A stretch of 64,000 nucleotides of DNA from the NCBI GenBank assembly GCA_934489735.1, contig CAKSSR010000007.1:10982-74981 (forward strand), written 5' to 3'. The DNA comes from an uncultured Eubacteriales bacterium (GTDB lineage Bacteria > Bacillota > Clostridia > Oscillospirales > Acutalibacteraceae). The notes under the pieces were generated by a model. The model made no database searches. It worked only from the letters and a program-made list of their open reading frames with translations, and was not told the DNA's origin. Both the position numbers and the translations under genes were made by a program. This document shows, piece after piece, positions 8,712-18,649 of the stretch. Each line of letters starts with the position of its first letter. The stretch's first letter is position 1.

Positions 8712-9056
8712 TTATTGATTATTTTCAATAGTATCGCATTTAATTTTGTTCTCTTCAAGCCATTTTATAATCTGCGTCTTGGACTGTATAGATGAAATTG
8801 ATCCTAATTCTTTACCATCCTTAAATAAAACTAATGTTGGAATGGATTGAATATTGTATTCGCTTGTAAGACTTTCTTCAATATCAATATTTGCCCTACA
8901 AAAATCAACAATTCCTGAGTATTCTTTTTCAATTTCCTCTATAATGGGTGTGAGCCTCTTGCAATATCCACACCATGGTGCCCAAAAGTCAACAATAATT
9001 GGCTTTTTTGAACGGATAACTACTTTATTAAAGTTTTCTTTTGCTACGTTAATCAT
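8712..9056 (-). CDS. trxA: Thioredoxin
   Basis: A 114-residue protein-disulfide reductase. The active site is WAPWCGYCKRL, so the usual WCGPCK has Tyr instead of Pro in the CxxC, which normally shifts the redox potential upward. The cis-Pro loop SIPTLVLF and C-terminal GxxS region are present. I start at the ATG at 9056, preceded by GAAGGTGAT; the open frame runs nine codons further up. No thioredoxin reductase is adjacent. Confidence 0.92.
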   Translation of the reverse strand: MINVAKENFNKVVIRSKKPIIVDFWAPWCGYCKRLTPIIEEIEKEYSGIVDFCRANIDIEESLTSEYNIQSIPTLVLFKDGKELGSISSIQSKTQIIKWLEENKIKCDTIENNQ

Positions 9057-9194
9057 TTTATCACCTTCTAAAAAAATATTCAATATTATTATAACATATT
9101 TGTTTTTAAATTACTATACCAAACCGTAAAATTTTTAAATATTTTTTACATAAGTTATCTAAATACTTATTTGCTGCTTGTTTTTTGGTCGATT

Positions 9195-9734
9195 TTAGTT
9201 GCTGCCATATAAATATTTGTAAGAATTTATGGCTTTGTCAATTACTTCCTTTGCAACTTCATGATCTGAGATCTCGTTTACTGCAGTTTCTTTATTCTCC
9301 AACATCTTATATATTGAAAAAAAGTTCCTCATCTCATCAGAAATGTGTAACGGCAGTTGAGAAATGTCAATATAACTATTATAAGTTGGATCATTTAAAG
9401 GAATTGCAATAATCTTTTCATCAAATTTACCGTCATCTACCATATTGATGACTCCTATTGGATAACATTCGATTAAAGTAAGTGGAAATAACTTCTCTGA
9501 ACAAAGAACTAATACGTCTAATGGATCCCCATCGTCTCCAAATGTCCTTGGAATGAATCCGTAATCCGCTGGATAGTGAGTCGAAGTGTGCAAAATTCTA
9601 TCCAGTTTTATTAGTCCGGTTTCTTTATCAAGTTCGTACTTCGCTTTGCTTCCCTTTGGTATTTCTATTACTGCCATAAACTTATCTTTAGTTATTCTAG
9701 TTGGTTCTATGTCATGCCATATATTATTGCCCAC
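9195..9734 (-). CDS. ppa: Inorganic pyrophosphatase (family I)
   Basis: Hydrolyses pyrophosphate to two phosphates and pulls biosynthetic reactions forward. The 179-residue sequence has the family I signature DGDPLDVLV with its three metal-binding Asp, plus HYPADYGFIPRT upstream and the KxxxELD-type element KAKYELD. It starts with GTG at 9734, 3 bp past AAAGGTGGTG. Most Clostridia use the larger family II enzyme or none, so family I here is mildly notable. Confidence 0.92.
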   Translation of the reverse strand: MGNNIWHDIEPTRITKDKFMAVIEIPKGSKAKYELDKETGLIKLDRILHTSTHYPADYGFIPRTFGDDGDPLDVLVLCSEKLFPLTLIECYPIGVINMVDDGKFDEKIIAIPLNDPTYNSYIDISQLPLHISDEMRNFFSIYKMLENKETAVNEISDHEVAKEVIDKAINSYKYLYGSN

Positions 9735-9965
9735 GTAATCACCACCTTTTTCTATAGATACCTTTTGATTATATCATAAATCAATCTACATTTCTATAGC
9801 TTAGTATAAATATGTGCAATTGTCATATATAAGTGCATCATTATTTTATTTTTTATGCAATCTTTCAAAAATATTATTTACCGGGATAAATGTGTAGAAA
9901 AATTTTAAATAAGATGTTATAATACTCTTGTAGTAATTTATATTTGGTATATTTGATTCTTTGCA

Positions 9966-10092
9966 AAACACTCCTATCCGCTATAGATTGGAAACGAGTG
10001 TTTATATGTTTGTTAGTGGATTGTTAAGTCCACTATGTCAGATTGTTAGTAATTGATCGCACGCCTCATGCGTGTGTATATTTATGCTAACA
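9966..10092 (+). promoter_or_regulatory. Structured leader upstream of ATP/ADP translocase
   Basis: Successive hairpins lie before the translocase: AAACACTC (9966-9973) with GAGTGTTT (9996-10003); AGTGGA (10015-10020) with TCCACT (10029-10034); and CGCACGC (10058-10064) with GCGTGTG (10070-10076), the last enclosed by TGTTAG (10044-10049) and CTAACA (10087-10092). I recognise no known riboswitch. It could be a cis-regulatory RNA or terminator/antiterminator set. The rest of 9735-9965 shows nothing clear. Confidence 0.5.
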
Positions 10093-10129
10093 GATTATAA
10101 AAAATTGTTAATAAAGGGTTTGATGTTTT

Positions 10130-11650
10130 ATGAATTTTAAAGCTAGTCAAGCAGTTGGTCAGGAAAAATCAGAATTTGGTAAGATAAGATCTATACTTCT
10201 ACCAATCCATAGATTTGAATTGAAAAAGTTTATCCCTATGAGTTTGTTGCTCTTTTGTATGCTTTTTATTCAAACTATGCTTAGAGATCTTAAGGATATC
10301 TTTATCCTAAAGTTGGCTTTTTGTGGAGAGGCTAACTTGATCCCTCAAATCAAGTTGTGGTTCGTTATGCCCACGGTATTTTTGACTATAATGTTGTATT
10401 CATTTTTAATCAATAAGTTCGGATTTAAAAAAACATTCTATGTAATGACTTTAGGTTTGACATTGTTTTATATTATCTTCTATTTCATTTTGTTACCTAA
10501 TGTCGAATTATTTCATGCAAATGAAGAGCAAATTAATGCCATGCGTTTAGCCGTACCAAGTATATTTTATTATATTATTCCATGTTTAGCCAATTGGTCT
10601 TACACATTGTTTTATATTTTTGCAGAAATGTGGAGCGCTGTCATGATTCAGTCACTATTTTGGCAGTTTGCGAACTATATAACAATGGAAAATGAAGTTA
10701 AGAGATTTTACACGCTATATCCATTGATTGGTTTCGTAGGGGCACTTGCATCAGGAAGCTTCTTAAAGATAATGTCTCAGAGTGTCTCAGAGCAGCGATT
10801 TTTAGCAAATATTAAGATTCTTTTAGCGGTATGTATTATTTTATGTATATTTTTATGCATTTTGTTTACCTATATCAATAAAGTAGTACTTAAAGATCCT
10901 AGATTATTTGACAAAACTAAGATAAAACCTAGAAAAAAGAAAGAAAAAGTAGGCTTTTTAGATGGATTTAAGATCTTATTTCATTCTAAATACTTATTAT
11001 TGATAGCATTGATATCCATTTCTTATGGACTTTGTATTACTTTTTCAAATGTAGTTTGGAAAGAGCAAGTGTCTATGATATATACTGGTAGCGGATATGC
11101 ATCAATGATGGCCAATATAGAAATATTATCTTCAACTTTTTCTATCATAATGTCAGTAGCGGGAACCAATTTGTTAAGAAAATTTAAATGGAAGACAGTG
11201 GCGCTTATAACTCCGGTAGTTTTAAGTATATTTGGAGGCTTATTTTTATTACTTGTCTTGTACAGCAAGCTTATATCGCCTACAATATTTGGGCTTAATG
11301 CTTTATATTTTGCAGTTTGGTTTGGAGTCTTTCAGGATTCGTTATCGAAGAGTTGCAAATATACAATATTTGACTCAACGAAGAACATGGCATATATACC
11401 ACTTGACTATGAAACAAAGACGAAGGGGCAAGCAGCAGTTGAGATTGCAGGGACTAAGCTAGGGAAAGCCAGCTCATCCATTATACAAGTGTTCCTCACT
11501 AACATATTCAATGTAGGATCTAGACTTTCATCACATTTATTCACGGTTATTTCAATAATATCTTTAACGATAATAGGATGGATTGTATCGATATCTAAAT
11601 TAAGTATAAAATATGAGCAAAAGGTCAAGGAAAGTCACGAACAGAAATGA
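10130..11650 (+). CDS. tlc: ATP/ADP translocase (TLC family nucleotide transporter)
   Basis: A 506-residue membrane protein with about 11-12 predicted hydrophobic helices, the usual length for the Rickettsia/Chlamydia/plastid TLC family. Diagnostic stretches include MLFIQTMLRDLKDIF near the N-terminus, AEMWSAVMIQSLFWQFAN in the middle and AVWFGVFQDSLSKSCKYTIFDSTK with EMAYIPL-like KNMAYIPLD toward the end. The family exchanges host ATP for bacterial ADP, or imports other nucleotides. It is found almost only in obligate intracellular bacteria and plastids, so it is the strongest lifestyle marker in the window. A structured leader precedes it, and a 27-bp gap separates it from an NhaC-type antiporter. 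Confidence 0.93.
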   Translation: MNFKASQAVGQEKSEFGKIRSILLPIHRFELKKFIPMSLLLFCMLFIQTMLRDLKDIFILKLAFCGEANLIPQIKLWFVMPTVFLTIMLYSFLINKFGFKKTFYVMTLGLTLFYIIFYFILLPNVELFHANEEQINAMRLAVPSIFYYIIPCLANWSYTLFYIFAEMWSAVMIQSLFWQFANYITMENEVKRFYTLYPLIGFVGALASGSFLKIMSQSVSEQRFLANIKILLAVCIILCIFLCILFTYINKVVLKDPRLFDKTKIKPRKKKEKVGFLDGFKILFHSKYLLLIALISISYGLCITFSNVVWKEQVSMIYTGSGYASMMANIEILSSTFSIIMSVAGTNLLRKFKWKTVALITPVVLSIFGGLFLLLVLYSKLISPTIFGLNALYFAVWFGVFQDSLSKSCKYTIFDSTKNMAYIPLDYETKTKGQAAVEIAGTKLGKASSSIIQVFLTNIFNVGSRLSSHLFTVISIISLTIIGWIVSISKLSIKYEQKVKESHEQK

Positions 11651-11677
11651 GAATTTTAAAAATTGGGGGGATTTAAT

Positions 11678-13201
11678 ATGCAGCCTGTAGAAGTTGGTTT
11701 TATATCAATACTTCCACCACTGGTGGCAATAATATTAGCGCTTATAACTAAGGAAGTAATATCTTCATTGCTTTTAGGAATTTTATCAGGGGTATTTATT
11801 TACTCAATAAATGCATACGGAGGAGTATCAGACGTCATAGATATAACTGTAAAGCTAATGGCAAAGAACATAGCGGAACATGCATATGTAGTTATATTTA
11901 TAGCGATGCTAGGAGTTTTAGTCAAAGTTGTAACAAAAGCAGGGGGATCGAGAGCGTATGGTGAATGGAGCTTAAAGAAAATCAAATCCAGAAAAGGGAC
12001 TCAATTAGCGACATGTATTTTAGGCATGATAATAGCGATAGACGATTATTTCAGTTGCTTGACCACAAGTAATGTGATGAGACCTGTATCAGATGGGCAT
12101 AAGATATCGAGAGCAAAGTTAGCATATATAATAGACTCGTCAGCGGCACCTATATGCATAATGATGCCAATATCAAGCTGGGCTGCGTCAGTCATATCTT
12201 GTTTAAACGAAGCTGGACTTAATGGAACATCTGACTTTATCAACACTGTATTTTATAACATATATGCAATATTAACCATCATAATGGTAGTATTTTTATC
12301 TTTATCTGGAAAAGAATTTGGTCCGATGGCAGCAGAAGAAGAAAAAGCTCAAGAAAGTAATGAAATTTTCAATGAAGAGATAAGCAATATAGGAGAAGAA
12401 GGAGAAATTATTTCAAAAAATGGTACAGTCTTTGACTTATTGGTTCCAATTTTAACTTTAATCATATCATCATTATTCTTTATGTTGAAAATAGGTAACT
12501 TTTTTAAAGGAAATGTATCGTTTTCTGAGGCAATAGCTAAAACAGATGCACCATTATCTATAGCTTTAGGTGTCATGATGTCAATATTTGTAGCGTTCAT
12601 TATGTTCGTACCAAGGAAATTGTTATCATATAGTGACTTTGTGCATTGCATCAATGAAGGAATTAAATCGATGGCACCATCATTTGTAATCTTAATACTA
12701 GCATGGACTATAGGAGACGTTTGCAAGGATCTACTTGGAACTGGAATATATTTAGGAAATGTAGTGAGCTCGTCAAATATTCCAACCGTATTTCTTCCAT
12801 TTTTGATCTTTTGCCTATCAGGAGTATTGGCATTTGCAACTGGAACGTCATGGGGAACATTCGGAATATTGATTCCAATTGTAGTCTTTATTTGTAGAAC
12901 TGTTGCACCTGAGATAATGACCATTGCTTTATCATCGACATTAGCTGGAGCAGTCTTTGGGGACCATTGCTCTCCTATATCGGACACTACGGCACTGTCG
13001 GCATTGGGTTCGAAATGTGATCACATGTTACATGCGTCGACGCAATTGCCTTACGCAGCCTTAGTAGCGGTTGTCTCAGCTATTGGATATTTGATCTTAG
13101 GGATTTCCAAAAGTATCATTTTGACTTTGCCGGTCTGTATATGTCTATTGATTGGATCGATTTTAATATTAAATAAGATATGGAGACCAAGAAGTAAGTA
13201 A
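11678..13201 (+). CDS. NhaC-type Na+/H+ antiporter
   Basis: A 507-residue polytopic protein. Features are the opening ISILPPLVAIILALITKEV, the central DDYFSCLT and the C-terminal AGAVFGDHCSPISDTT, all typical of the NhaC/YuiF-like antiporter group. I start at the ATG at 11678 behind a GGGGGG ribosome site; a TTG at 11663 lies inside that site. It likely forms one unit with the ATP/ADP translocase. Substrate could instead be an amino acid or lactate/malate pair, as some NhaC relatives have. Confidence 0.85.
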   Translation: MQPVEVGFISILPPLVAIILALITKEVISSLLLGILSGVFIYSINAYGGVSDVIDITVKLMAKNIAEHAYVVIFIAMLGVLVKVVTKAGGSRAYGEWSLKKIKSRKGTQLATCILGMIIAIDDYFSCLTTSNVMRPVSDGHKISRAKLAYIIDSSAAPICIMMPISSWAASVISCLNEAGLNGTSDFINTVFYNIYAILTIIMVVFLSLSGKEFGPMAAEEEKAQESNEIFNEEISNIGEEGEIISKNGTVFDLLVPILTLIISSLFFMLKIGNFFKGNVSFSEAIAKTDAPLSIALGVMMSIFVAFIMFVPRKLLSYSDFVHCINEGIKSMAPSFVILILAWTIGDVCKDLLGTGIYLGNVVSSSNIPTVFLPFLIFCLSGVLAFATGTSWGTFGILIPIVVFICRTVAPEIMTIALSSTLAGAVFGDHCSPISDTTALSALGSKCDHMLHASTQLPYAALVAVVSAIGYLILGISKSIILTLPVCICLLIGSILILNKIWRPRSK

Positions 13202-13235
13202 GGTTTGGAAACCGAACAGTAAATAAAAATAAGTT

Positions 13236-13277
13236 AGAGAGTAAGATTATTATACATTTTGCTCTCTCGTTTTATAG
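13236..13277 (+). terminator. Terminator of the tlc-nhaC unit
   Basis: AGAGAGTAAGA pairs with a TTTTGCTCTCT arm, followed by CGTTTTAT. Confidence 0.6.
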
Positions 13278-13320
13278 AAAGGTGGTGGATTGTCATTAAG
13301 AAAGATTAATGACAGATTAG

Positions 13321-14856
13321 ATGGCTCTATTAGAAGTTTGTAATTTATCACATTCATTTGGAGATAAATTGTTATATAAGGATGTATCTTTTGATATATA
13401 TAAGGGAGAACATGTAGGATTAATAGGAAAGAATGGGACAGGTAAGTCTACATTGATGAATTTGTTAATAGGTAACTTAGTACCGGATAAGGGACAAATA
13501 AGATGGCAAAAGGGAATACGACTAGGATACTTGGATCAATATATAAAAATAGACAACGACTTAAGCATAAGTAACTATTTGAAATGCGCATTTAATGATT
13601 TGTATGAGATAGAAGAGAAATTGAATAAACTATATGATAATATGTGCAATGACATGTCAGAGGAATCATTGAAATTGATAGCGGATTACCAGAGTTTATT
13701 AGAAAACAGGGGATTTTATGAAGTAGAAAGTAATATATTAAAGGTATGCGCAGGACTTGGTATAGTAGAATTTGGGATGGAGACAGAATTATCAAAGCTG
13801 AGTGGAGGACAAAGAGCGAGAGTGATTTTAGCCAAGTTGTTATTAGAGAATCCAGAAATGCTTTTGCTAGACGAGCCGACTAACTTTTTAGACGTAGAGC
13901 ATATAAAGTGGTTGACAGATTATTTAAAGGGATTTACGGGAACTTACATAGTGATTTCGCATGACTTTGATTTTTTGAACGATGTTACCAATTGTATCTT
14001 GGATATAGAGTTTTGCATTTTAAAGAAGTATGCAGGGAACTTATATAAGTTTTTAGAAATAAAGGGAATACAAAGAGAAAGTTATATAAGGGAATACAGT
14101 GCTCAACAAAAGAAGATAAAGAAATTAGAAGATTATATTTCTAAGAACAAAGTAAGAGCGTCTACTTCCAAAATGGCAAAGAGCAGGCAGAAACAATTAG
14201 ATAAAATGGATAGACTGATACCACCGCAAGGGACAAGTAAACCAATATTTAATTTTACTTTTACTTCGATTGGGAGAGATAAGACGTTAATAGTAGAAAA
14301 TTTAGAAATAGGATACTCTTATCCACTACTACCTAAGCTAAACTTTGACATATTATCAAAAGAGAAGGTAGTCATTGAAGGATTTAACGGAGTTGGAAAG
14401 ACTACTTTAATAAAAACGTTAATTTCTGAGATCCCGCCGATATCTGGCAAGTTTAGGTTGGCAAACGATATAAAAATAGGATATTTTGAACAGAGTCTAA
14501 AATGGAAAGATAATAATATATCTCCAATGGAAATATTAAAGCAGAAATTCCCAAGGTTGAGTGATAAAGACATAAGATCACATCTAGCGAAGAGTGGCTT
14601 GAAGGCTGATCATGTTTTAAGAGAAGTGTCATCTTTAAGTGGTGGAGAACAGACAAAAGTAAAATTAAGCATATTATCGTTAATAAAATGTAATTTTCTT
14701 ATACTGGACGAGCCAACTAACCATTTGGATACGGATGCTAAAGAAAGTTTAAAGGAAGCTTTAACAAAATGGGACGGGACTTTAATTATTGTTTCGCACG
14801 AGCCAGCTTTCTATAAAGGGTGGACAGATAAAGTAATAAACATAGAATATAATTAA
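13321..14856 (+). CDS. ABC-F family ATPase
   Basis: A 511-residue soluble protein with two ABC domains and no membrane segments. Walker A motifs are GKNGTGKST and GFNGVGKTT; signatures are LSGGQRARV and LSGGEQTKV; Walker B motifs are LLLLDEPTNFLD and LILDEPTNHLD. The roughly 80-residue linker with KKLEDYISKNKVRASTSKMA is the ribosome-contacting arm of ABC-F proteins, which act on stalled ribosomes; some confer antibiotic resistance. Ribosome binding site is weak before the ATG. The subgroup cannot be fixed by eye. Confidence 0.9.
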   Translation: MALLEVCNLSHSFGDKLLYKDVSFDIYKGEHVGLIGKNGTGKSTLMNLLIGNLVPDKGQIRWQKGIRLGYLDQYIKIDNDLSISNYLKCAFNDLYEIEEKLNKLYDNMCNDMSEESLKLIADYQSLLENRGFYEVESNILKVCAGLGIVEFGMETELSKLSGGQRARVILAKLLLENPEMLLLDEPTNFLDVEHIKWLTDYLKGFTGTYIVISHDFDFLNDVTNCILDIEFCILKKYAGNLYKFLEIKGIQRESYIREYSAQQKKIKKLEDYISKNKVRASTSKMAKSRQKQLDKMDRLIPPQGTSKPIFNFTFTSIGRDKTLIVENLEIGYSYPLLPKLNFDILSKEKVVIEGFNGVGKTTLIKTLISEIPPISGKFRLANDIKIGYFEQSLKWKDNNISPMEILKQKFPRLSDKDIRSHLAKSGLKADHVLREVSSLSGGEQTKVKLSILSLIKCNFLILDEPTNHLDTDAKESLKEALTKWDGTLIIVSHEPAFYKGWTDKVINIEYN

Positions 14857-14909
14857 TATAATAAAAATATACCTTGCATTGAGATTATATTACTTGATGC
14901 AGGGATTTT

Positions 14910-15375
14910 ATTCACGTTCATTTCATAAAAAATAAAAAAGGAATCATAGAAAGAAAACAAGTCAAAGGGATATGTGAAGCATAAATTAAGTAATATGATG
15001 ACATTTGCCAATAAAAAGAAGCTTTTTTTAGAGGGACTTAGAATAGAGAAGATACCATTAAAGCCAAAACAAAGATCCTCAACACTTTAAACAATGACAG
15101 CATATCTAACGGAGTTGCTTTAAGGAAGGAAAAGATATAGAAAAAGACCAATGGAATACCGATATTTAAAGAAATGTTTGGATACTTGAAAATAAAAGGC
15201 AAGACTATCACGGCAAATGCAATGCCATCGCCAAAAAGAGATTTGTGAAAGGGGAAAGAAAATCAAAAGGACCTGTACAAAGATGGTGAAAAATAAAGAC
15301 AAAGCAACTGAAGAGACTAGCTATTATATTTCTAATTCAAATGTTTCTACAAAAAATCACTTGCTATTTTAAGAA
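14910..15375 (+). pseudogene. ISAs1-type transposase remnant, copy B
   Basis: The 680-bp gap before htrA holds the longest remnant. Read on the plus strand it carries, in shifting frames, KGKTITANAMPS (the ISAs1 x-VTIDAMGxQK catalytic-Asp region), a KENQKDLYKDGEK-like match (from ALKxNQ), and KDKATEETSYY (from the HGRxExRxY block). Frames break many times. The right side shares TTTCTACAAAAAA and CACTTGCTATTTTAAG with copy D, marking a possible element end. Confidence 0.6.
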
Positions 15376-15534
15376 AACATTGGAAGATTGAAAGCATGGC
15401 ACTGGATATTGACTTGTTTCTTGTATTTGAGCTTATGAAACGAGCTTGGAATTTTGTTAAATTGTTGTTGCAAAATTATTTACGATGTGATAAAATGTAG
15501 TTAATTAATAAATTTAAGAAAGAAAGTGCTTCGT

Positions 15535-16866
15535 ATGGATGATTTTAACGACAAAGATATTTATTCAAACTCAGAACACAGTGGAGAAGATTCAACTAAT
15601 GAAGGTGGTGGACGTAGATTTTATAATATTGAAAGAGCAAGAGCTTCAAGAAATGATAGAAAGCTTAGATTATTTTTGATATCTGTCTTAGTTATTTTAT
15701 GTATTTTAGTATTTTCTTTAGTTATTTATATGGTTAATACTATTATATTTAGTAATAGCGGAATGAGAGATAAGTTTTCAGGATTCATGCCGAAAGGAGA
15801 TTTATCAACGTCATTGACGACAGGCCACGCTGGGGGACCAACTTTGAACGTAGAGGAAATACCAGAGGACCCAAAAGCAATGTCGGCTGAACAAGTGTAT
15901 GAGAAAAATTCGCCTTCGGTAGTGGGAGTAGTTGTTTATGATTCAGATGCAATACTCACCTCTGACCAAGTTGGTCAAGGATCTGGAGTAGTAATAAGCG
16001 AAGATGGCTATGTGATGACAAATTCTCATGTAATAGGAGACTCTAAGAATTACAAGGTTAAAATAGTATTGAATGATGGCAAAGAATATCCAGCATCTGT
16101 AATAGGATATGATAGTAGAACTGACTTGGCAGTAATAAAAGCGAATGCCACAGGCTTAGTACCAGCAACATTCGGTAACTCGGACAGCGTAAAGGTTGGC
16201 TCGTGGGTGATAGCAATAGGCAATCCAGGTGGAATAAACTTTGCGAATTCTTTAACAAGAGGCGTAGTTTCAGCAACGAATAGAACCGTTGGAGGATTAG
16301 GACAATCTCAACTCAAGTACATTCAGACTGATGCAGCAATAAACCCAGGAAATTCTGGAGGGGCATTAATAAATATGTACGGCCAAGTGATAGGAATTAA
16401 CACGGCTAAGATAACACAAGTAGAATTTGAAGGAATGGGATTTGCAATACCGATCAATACAGCTAAGCCAGTTATAGACGACATAATATCAAAAGGATAT
16501 GTTTCGGGCAGGGTTAGATTAGGAATCACAGGGAAGCCTATCAGTCCGTATCAGGCACAGATCCATGACGTACCTCAAGGGATAGTTGTCACAGACATAA
16601 GTCCAGATAGTGACATGGAGAGAAAAGGTATAAAAATCGGAGACATAATAATGAAAGTAAATGGCGCAAATGTGACAAGCTTTAACGTTTTATATACCGA
16701 ACTATCGAAATTTAATCCAGGGGACAAAGTAAATTTAACGATATTCAGAGTCAAGAATAATGGAAATGACAATGAAACATTTGATGCTTCAATAACATTA
16801 CTAGAAGACAAAGGCGAGACACAGGTTAAGAATGAATCAATGAACAGAGAAAGAAAATATAGATAA
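15535..16866 (+). CDS. HtrA/DegP-like membrane serine protease with PDZ domain
   Basis: A 443-residue protein with a cytoplasmic N-terminus of about 45 residues, one transmembrane helix (about 46-72), a trypsin-like domain and one C-terminal PDZ domain (about 325-425). The triad is His165 (TNSHV), Asp197 (TDLAV) and Ser274 (GNSGGA). It degrades or refolds misfolded exported proteins at the membrane. ATG at 15535 is preferred to the GTG nine bases earlier. One TGTTAA lies upstream (15455) but not in the spaced-repeat form. It ends in a strong terminator. Confidence 0.92.
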   Translation: MDDFNDKDIYSNSEHSGEDSTNEGGGRRFYNIERARASRNDRKLRLFLISVLVILCILVFSLVIYMVNTIIFSNSGMRDKFSGFMPKGDLSTSLTTGHAGGPTLNVEEIPEDPKAMSAEQVYEKNSPSVVGVVVYDSDAILTSDQVGQGSGVVISEDGYVMTNSHVIGDSKNYKVKIVLNDGKEYPASVIGYDSRTDLAVIKANATGLVPATFGNSDSVKVGSWVIAIGNPGGINFANSLTRGVVSATNRTVGGLGQSQLKYIQTDAAINPGNSGGALINMYGQVIGINTAKITQVEFEGMGFAIPINTAKPVIDDIISKGYVSGRVRLGITGKPISPYQAQIHDVPQGIVVTDISPDSDMERKGIKIGDIIMKVNGANVTSFNVLYTELSKFNPGDKVNLTIFRVKNNGNDNETFDASITLLEDKGETQVKNESMNRERKYR

Positions 16867-16884
16867 TACATGTATGTACAAATC

Positions 16885-16919
16885 AACCTAGATATTTTGA
16901 TGTCTAGGTTATTTTTTTT
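16885..16919 (+). terminator. Terminator of htrA-like gene
   Basis: AACCTAGA (16885-16892) pairs with TCTAGGTT (16903-16910), followed by ATTTTTTTT. Confidence 0.9.
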
Positions 16920-16939
16920 AATATTTTGATAAAAAAGAG

Positions 16940-16968
16940 TTGCGCAAACGAATAAAATATGTTATAAT
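16940..16968 (+). promoter_or_regulatory. Promoter of the Q/N-repeat gene
   Basis: TTGCGC at 16940-16945, 17-bp spacer, TATAAT at 16963-16968. Confidence 0.55.
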
Positions 16969-17007
16969 TATTAATATAATTTTATTGATTTTAATGGAGA
17001 TGATAAT

Positions 17008-18511
17008 ATGTACAGTATAGAAATGGCACGTCTTAACGGGGTTTATAATGTGTTTACAAACGTTCAAAGTCAGTTGCAAAGCAATCAAATGATGAATAAT
17101 AACCAAGGACAGATGGGATTTAATCAACAGCAGGGATTTATTAATCAAGGCCAGCAGCAAAGCAATCAAATGATGAGCAATAATCAGGGACAAAGAGGGT
17201 TTAATCAGCAAGGATTTATTAATCAAGGCCAGCAACAAAGCAATCAAATGATGAATAATAACCAAGGATAAATGGGATTTAATCAACAGCAAGGCTTTAA
17301 TAATCAAAGTCAAATGCAAAGTAATCAAATGATGAGTAATAATCAGGGACAAAGAGGGTTTAATCAGCAAGGCTTTAGTAATCAAGGCAAGCAGCAAAGC
17401 AATCAAATGACGAATAATAACCAAGGACAGATGGGATTTAATCAACAGCAAGGATTTATTAATCAAGGCCAGCAGCAAAGCAATCAAATGATGAATAATA
17501 ACCGAGGGCAAACAGGCTTTGGTCTACAGGGCTTTAGTAATCAAGGACAAACGGGATTTGCTGGAATCGCAACAGCGAAAATACCTGATGCTGCTCTATA
17601 TGTGCATAGTTCAGTAGGAAATATGGATTTAGCAAAAAATGATATAAATATAAGATTTATTGATTTAGGAACAAGAAAATATAAAAGAAATATTATTATG
17701 TTTAGAAAGGGTTGGGCATTAAATGACGTATATAGTGATTACATGAAAGAGAAAGCAAGGCAGCAAACGTATCTTTCAACCTTGAAAAATGATTATGGCT
17801 ATAATTTGGAGACAGCATATACAAGGGATCAAATGGAACGATTAATAAAATGGGAGAAATGTGAATTGCGAATAGCTAAAGCTCAAGATGCTATAGGAGG
17901 AGAGAATAAAATAGTAAAGATTGATGATGGAAAATATATAATCTACTCTGAAGAATATATAACTAAGAGAGATCGTTTTGGCGACTGTTTCAAAAAAATT
18001 AAAAATTTATATCAATACGAAGGCTTACCTGAAATAAAATTTGATATTGATAATGAATTATTCAAAGAATTTATAAATCCAGTTAGCATCATGAGTATGG
18101 ATGGATTTAAGAATTATATATCTGGTAAACGAAGTGATATAAAAGATATATTAAATGCTAAATTTTGTTTACTTGACGATTTAGAAAGTTTAAAAGGAGC
18201 TGAAATAGGTTGTATGGTGCTAATAGAAGATCAAAAATTCAAATACAATCCTCAGGACCCGATATGTGTAATATATCCTAAGGATAAATATGAAAAGGAT
18301 AGCGTAATAGATAAAGTAGATAAAAAAAAGTTAATGAGCTTTAAGCCAGATATATTGGATGTATTGTCTAAACTAAATTATGATGAAATAGACGTTTGGC
18401 GTACGAGGGGATAAAGATATATTATCTTTTGGTAATGCCAGTGATGTTAGTTTTATATTTGAAAATGAATATCGACTTACGAAAATGATAAAGGAAAAGG
18501 ATGATTTATGA
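17008..18511 (+). pseudogene. Q/N-repeat protein gene, interrupted by a stop and a frameshift
   Basis: The N-terminal part (17050-17560) encodes repeats of SNQMM[NS]NNQGQ[MR]GFNQQ with G-[FL]-x-NQGQQQ, about 24-28 residues each. An in-frame TAA at 17269-17271 sits where other repeats have a Gln codon; the same frame then runs to 18414 with a non-repetitive, probably globular C-terminal domain of about 280 residues. Just after its stop a second frame stays open to 18511 (DKDILSFGNASDVSFIFENE), suggesting a frameshift at the AGGGGA run near 18404. No signal peptide. Unknown function; prion-like composition. Confidence 0.7.
17053..17560 (+). repeat. Tandem in-frame Q/N/G repeats
   Basis: About seven imperfect repeats of roughly 72-87 bp, alternating two variants (QMGFNQQQGF and QRGFNQQGF). 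The reverse strand is therefore also open, which produces a spurious reading frame. Confidence 0.8.
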
Positions 18512-18649
18512 CGCTAATAGAAGAGAAGGAAAACTATTTGATAGTTTCATCAGGCAGTATGGCTGATTCGCATGAAGTATAAATGAGATATGTTTAAAAG
18601 ATGTATTATGAGACAATTGATTAATACTTAAGATTAGGATGGGGAAATT

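Noticed and set aside
8532..8795. Hydrophobic 87-residue plus-strand frame
   Set aside because: Falls on the T-rich strand of an ISAs1 remnant and overlaps the thioredoxin gene.
12349..12987. 212-residue reverse frame inside the NhaC-type gene
   Set aside because: Antisense shadow; the plus frame has clear family motifs.
15455..15496. PHO-box-like site before the htrA-like gene
   Set aside because: Only one TGTTAA is present, the next position is TGTTGC, and the -10 spacing does not match the other three.
16918..17511. 197-residue reverse-strand frame with LALINKSLL-type repeats
   Set aside because: It is the mirror of the Q/N repeat coding region on the plus strand; it has no credible ribosome site and overlaps the htrA terminator.
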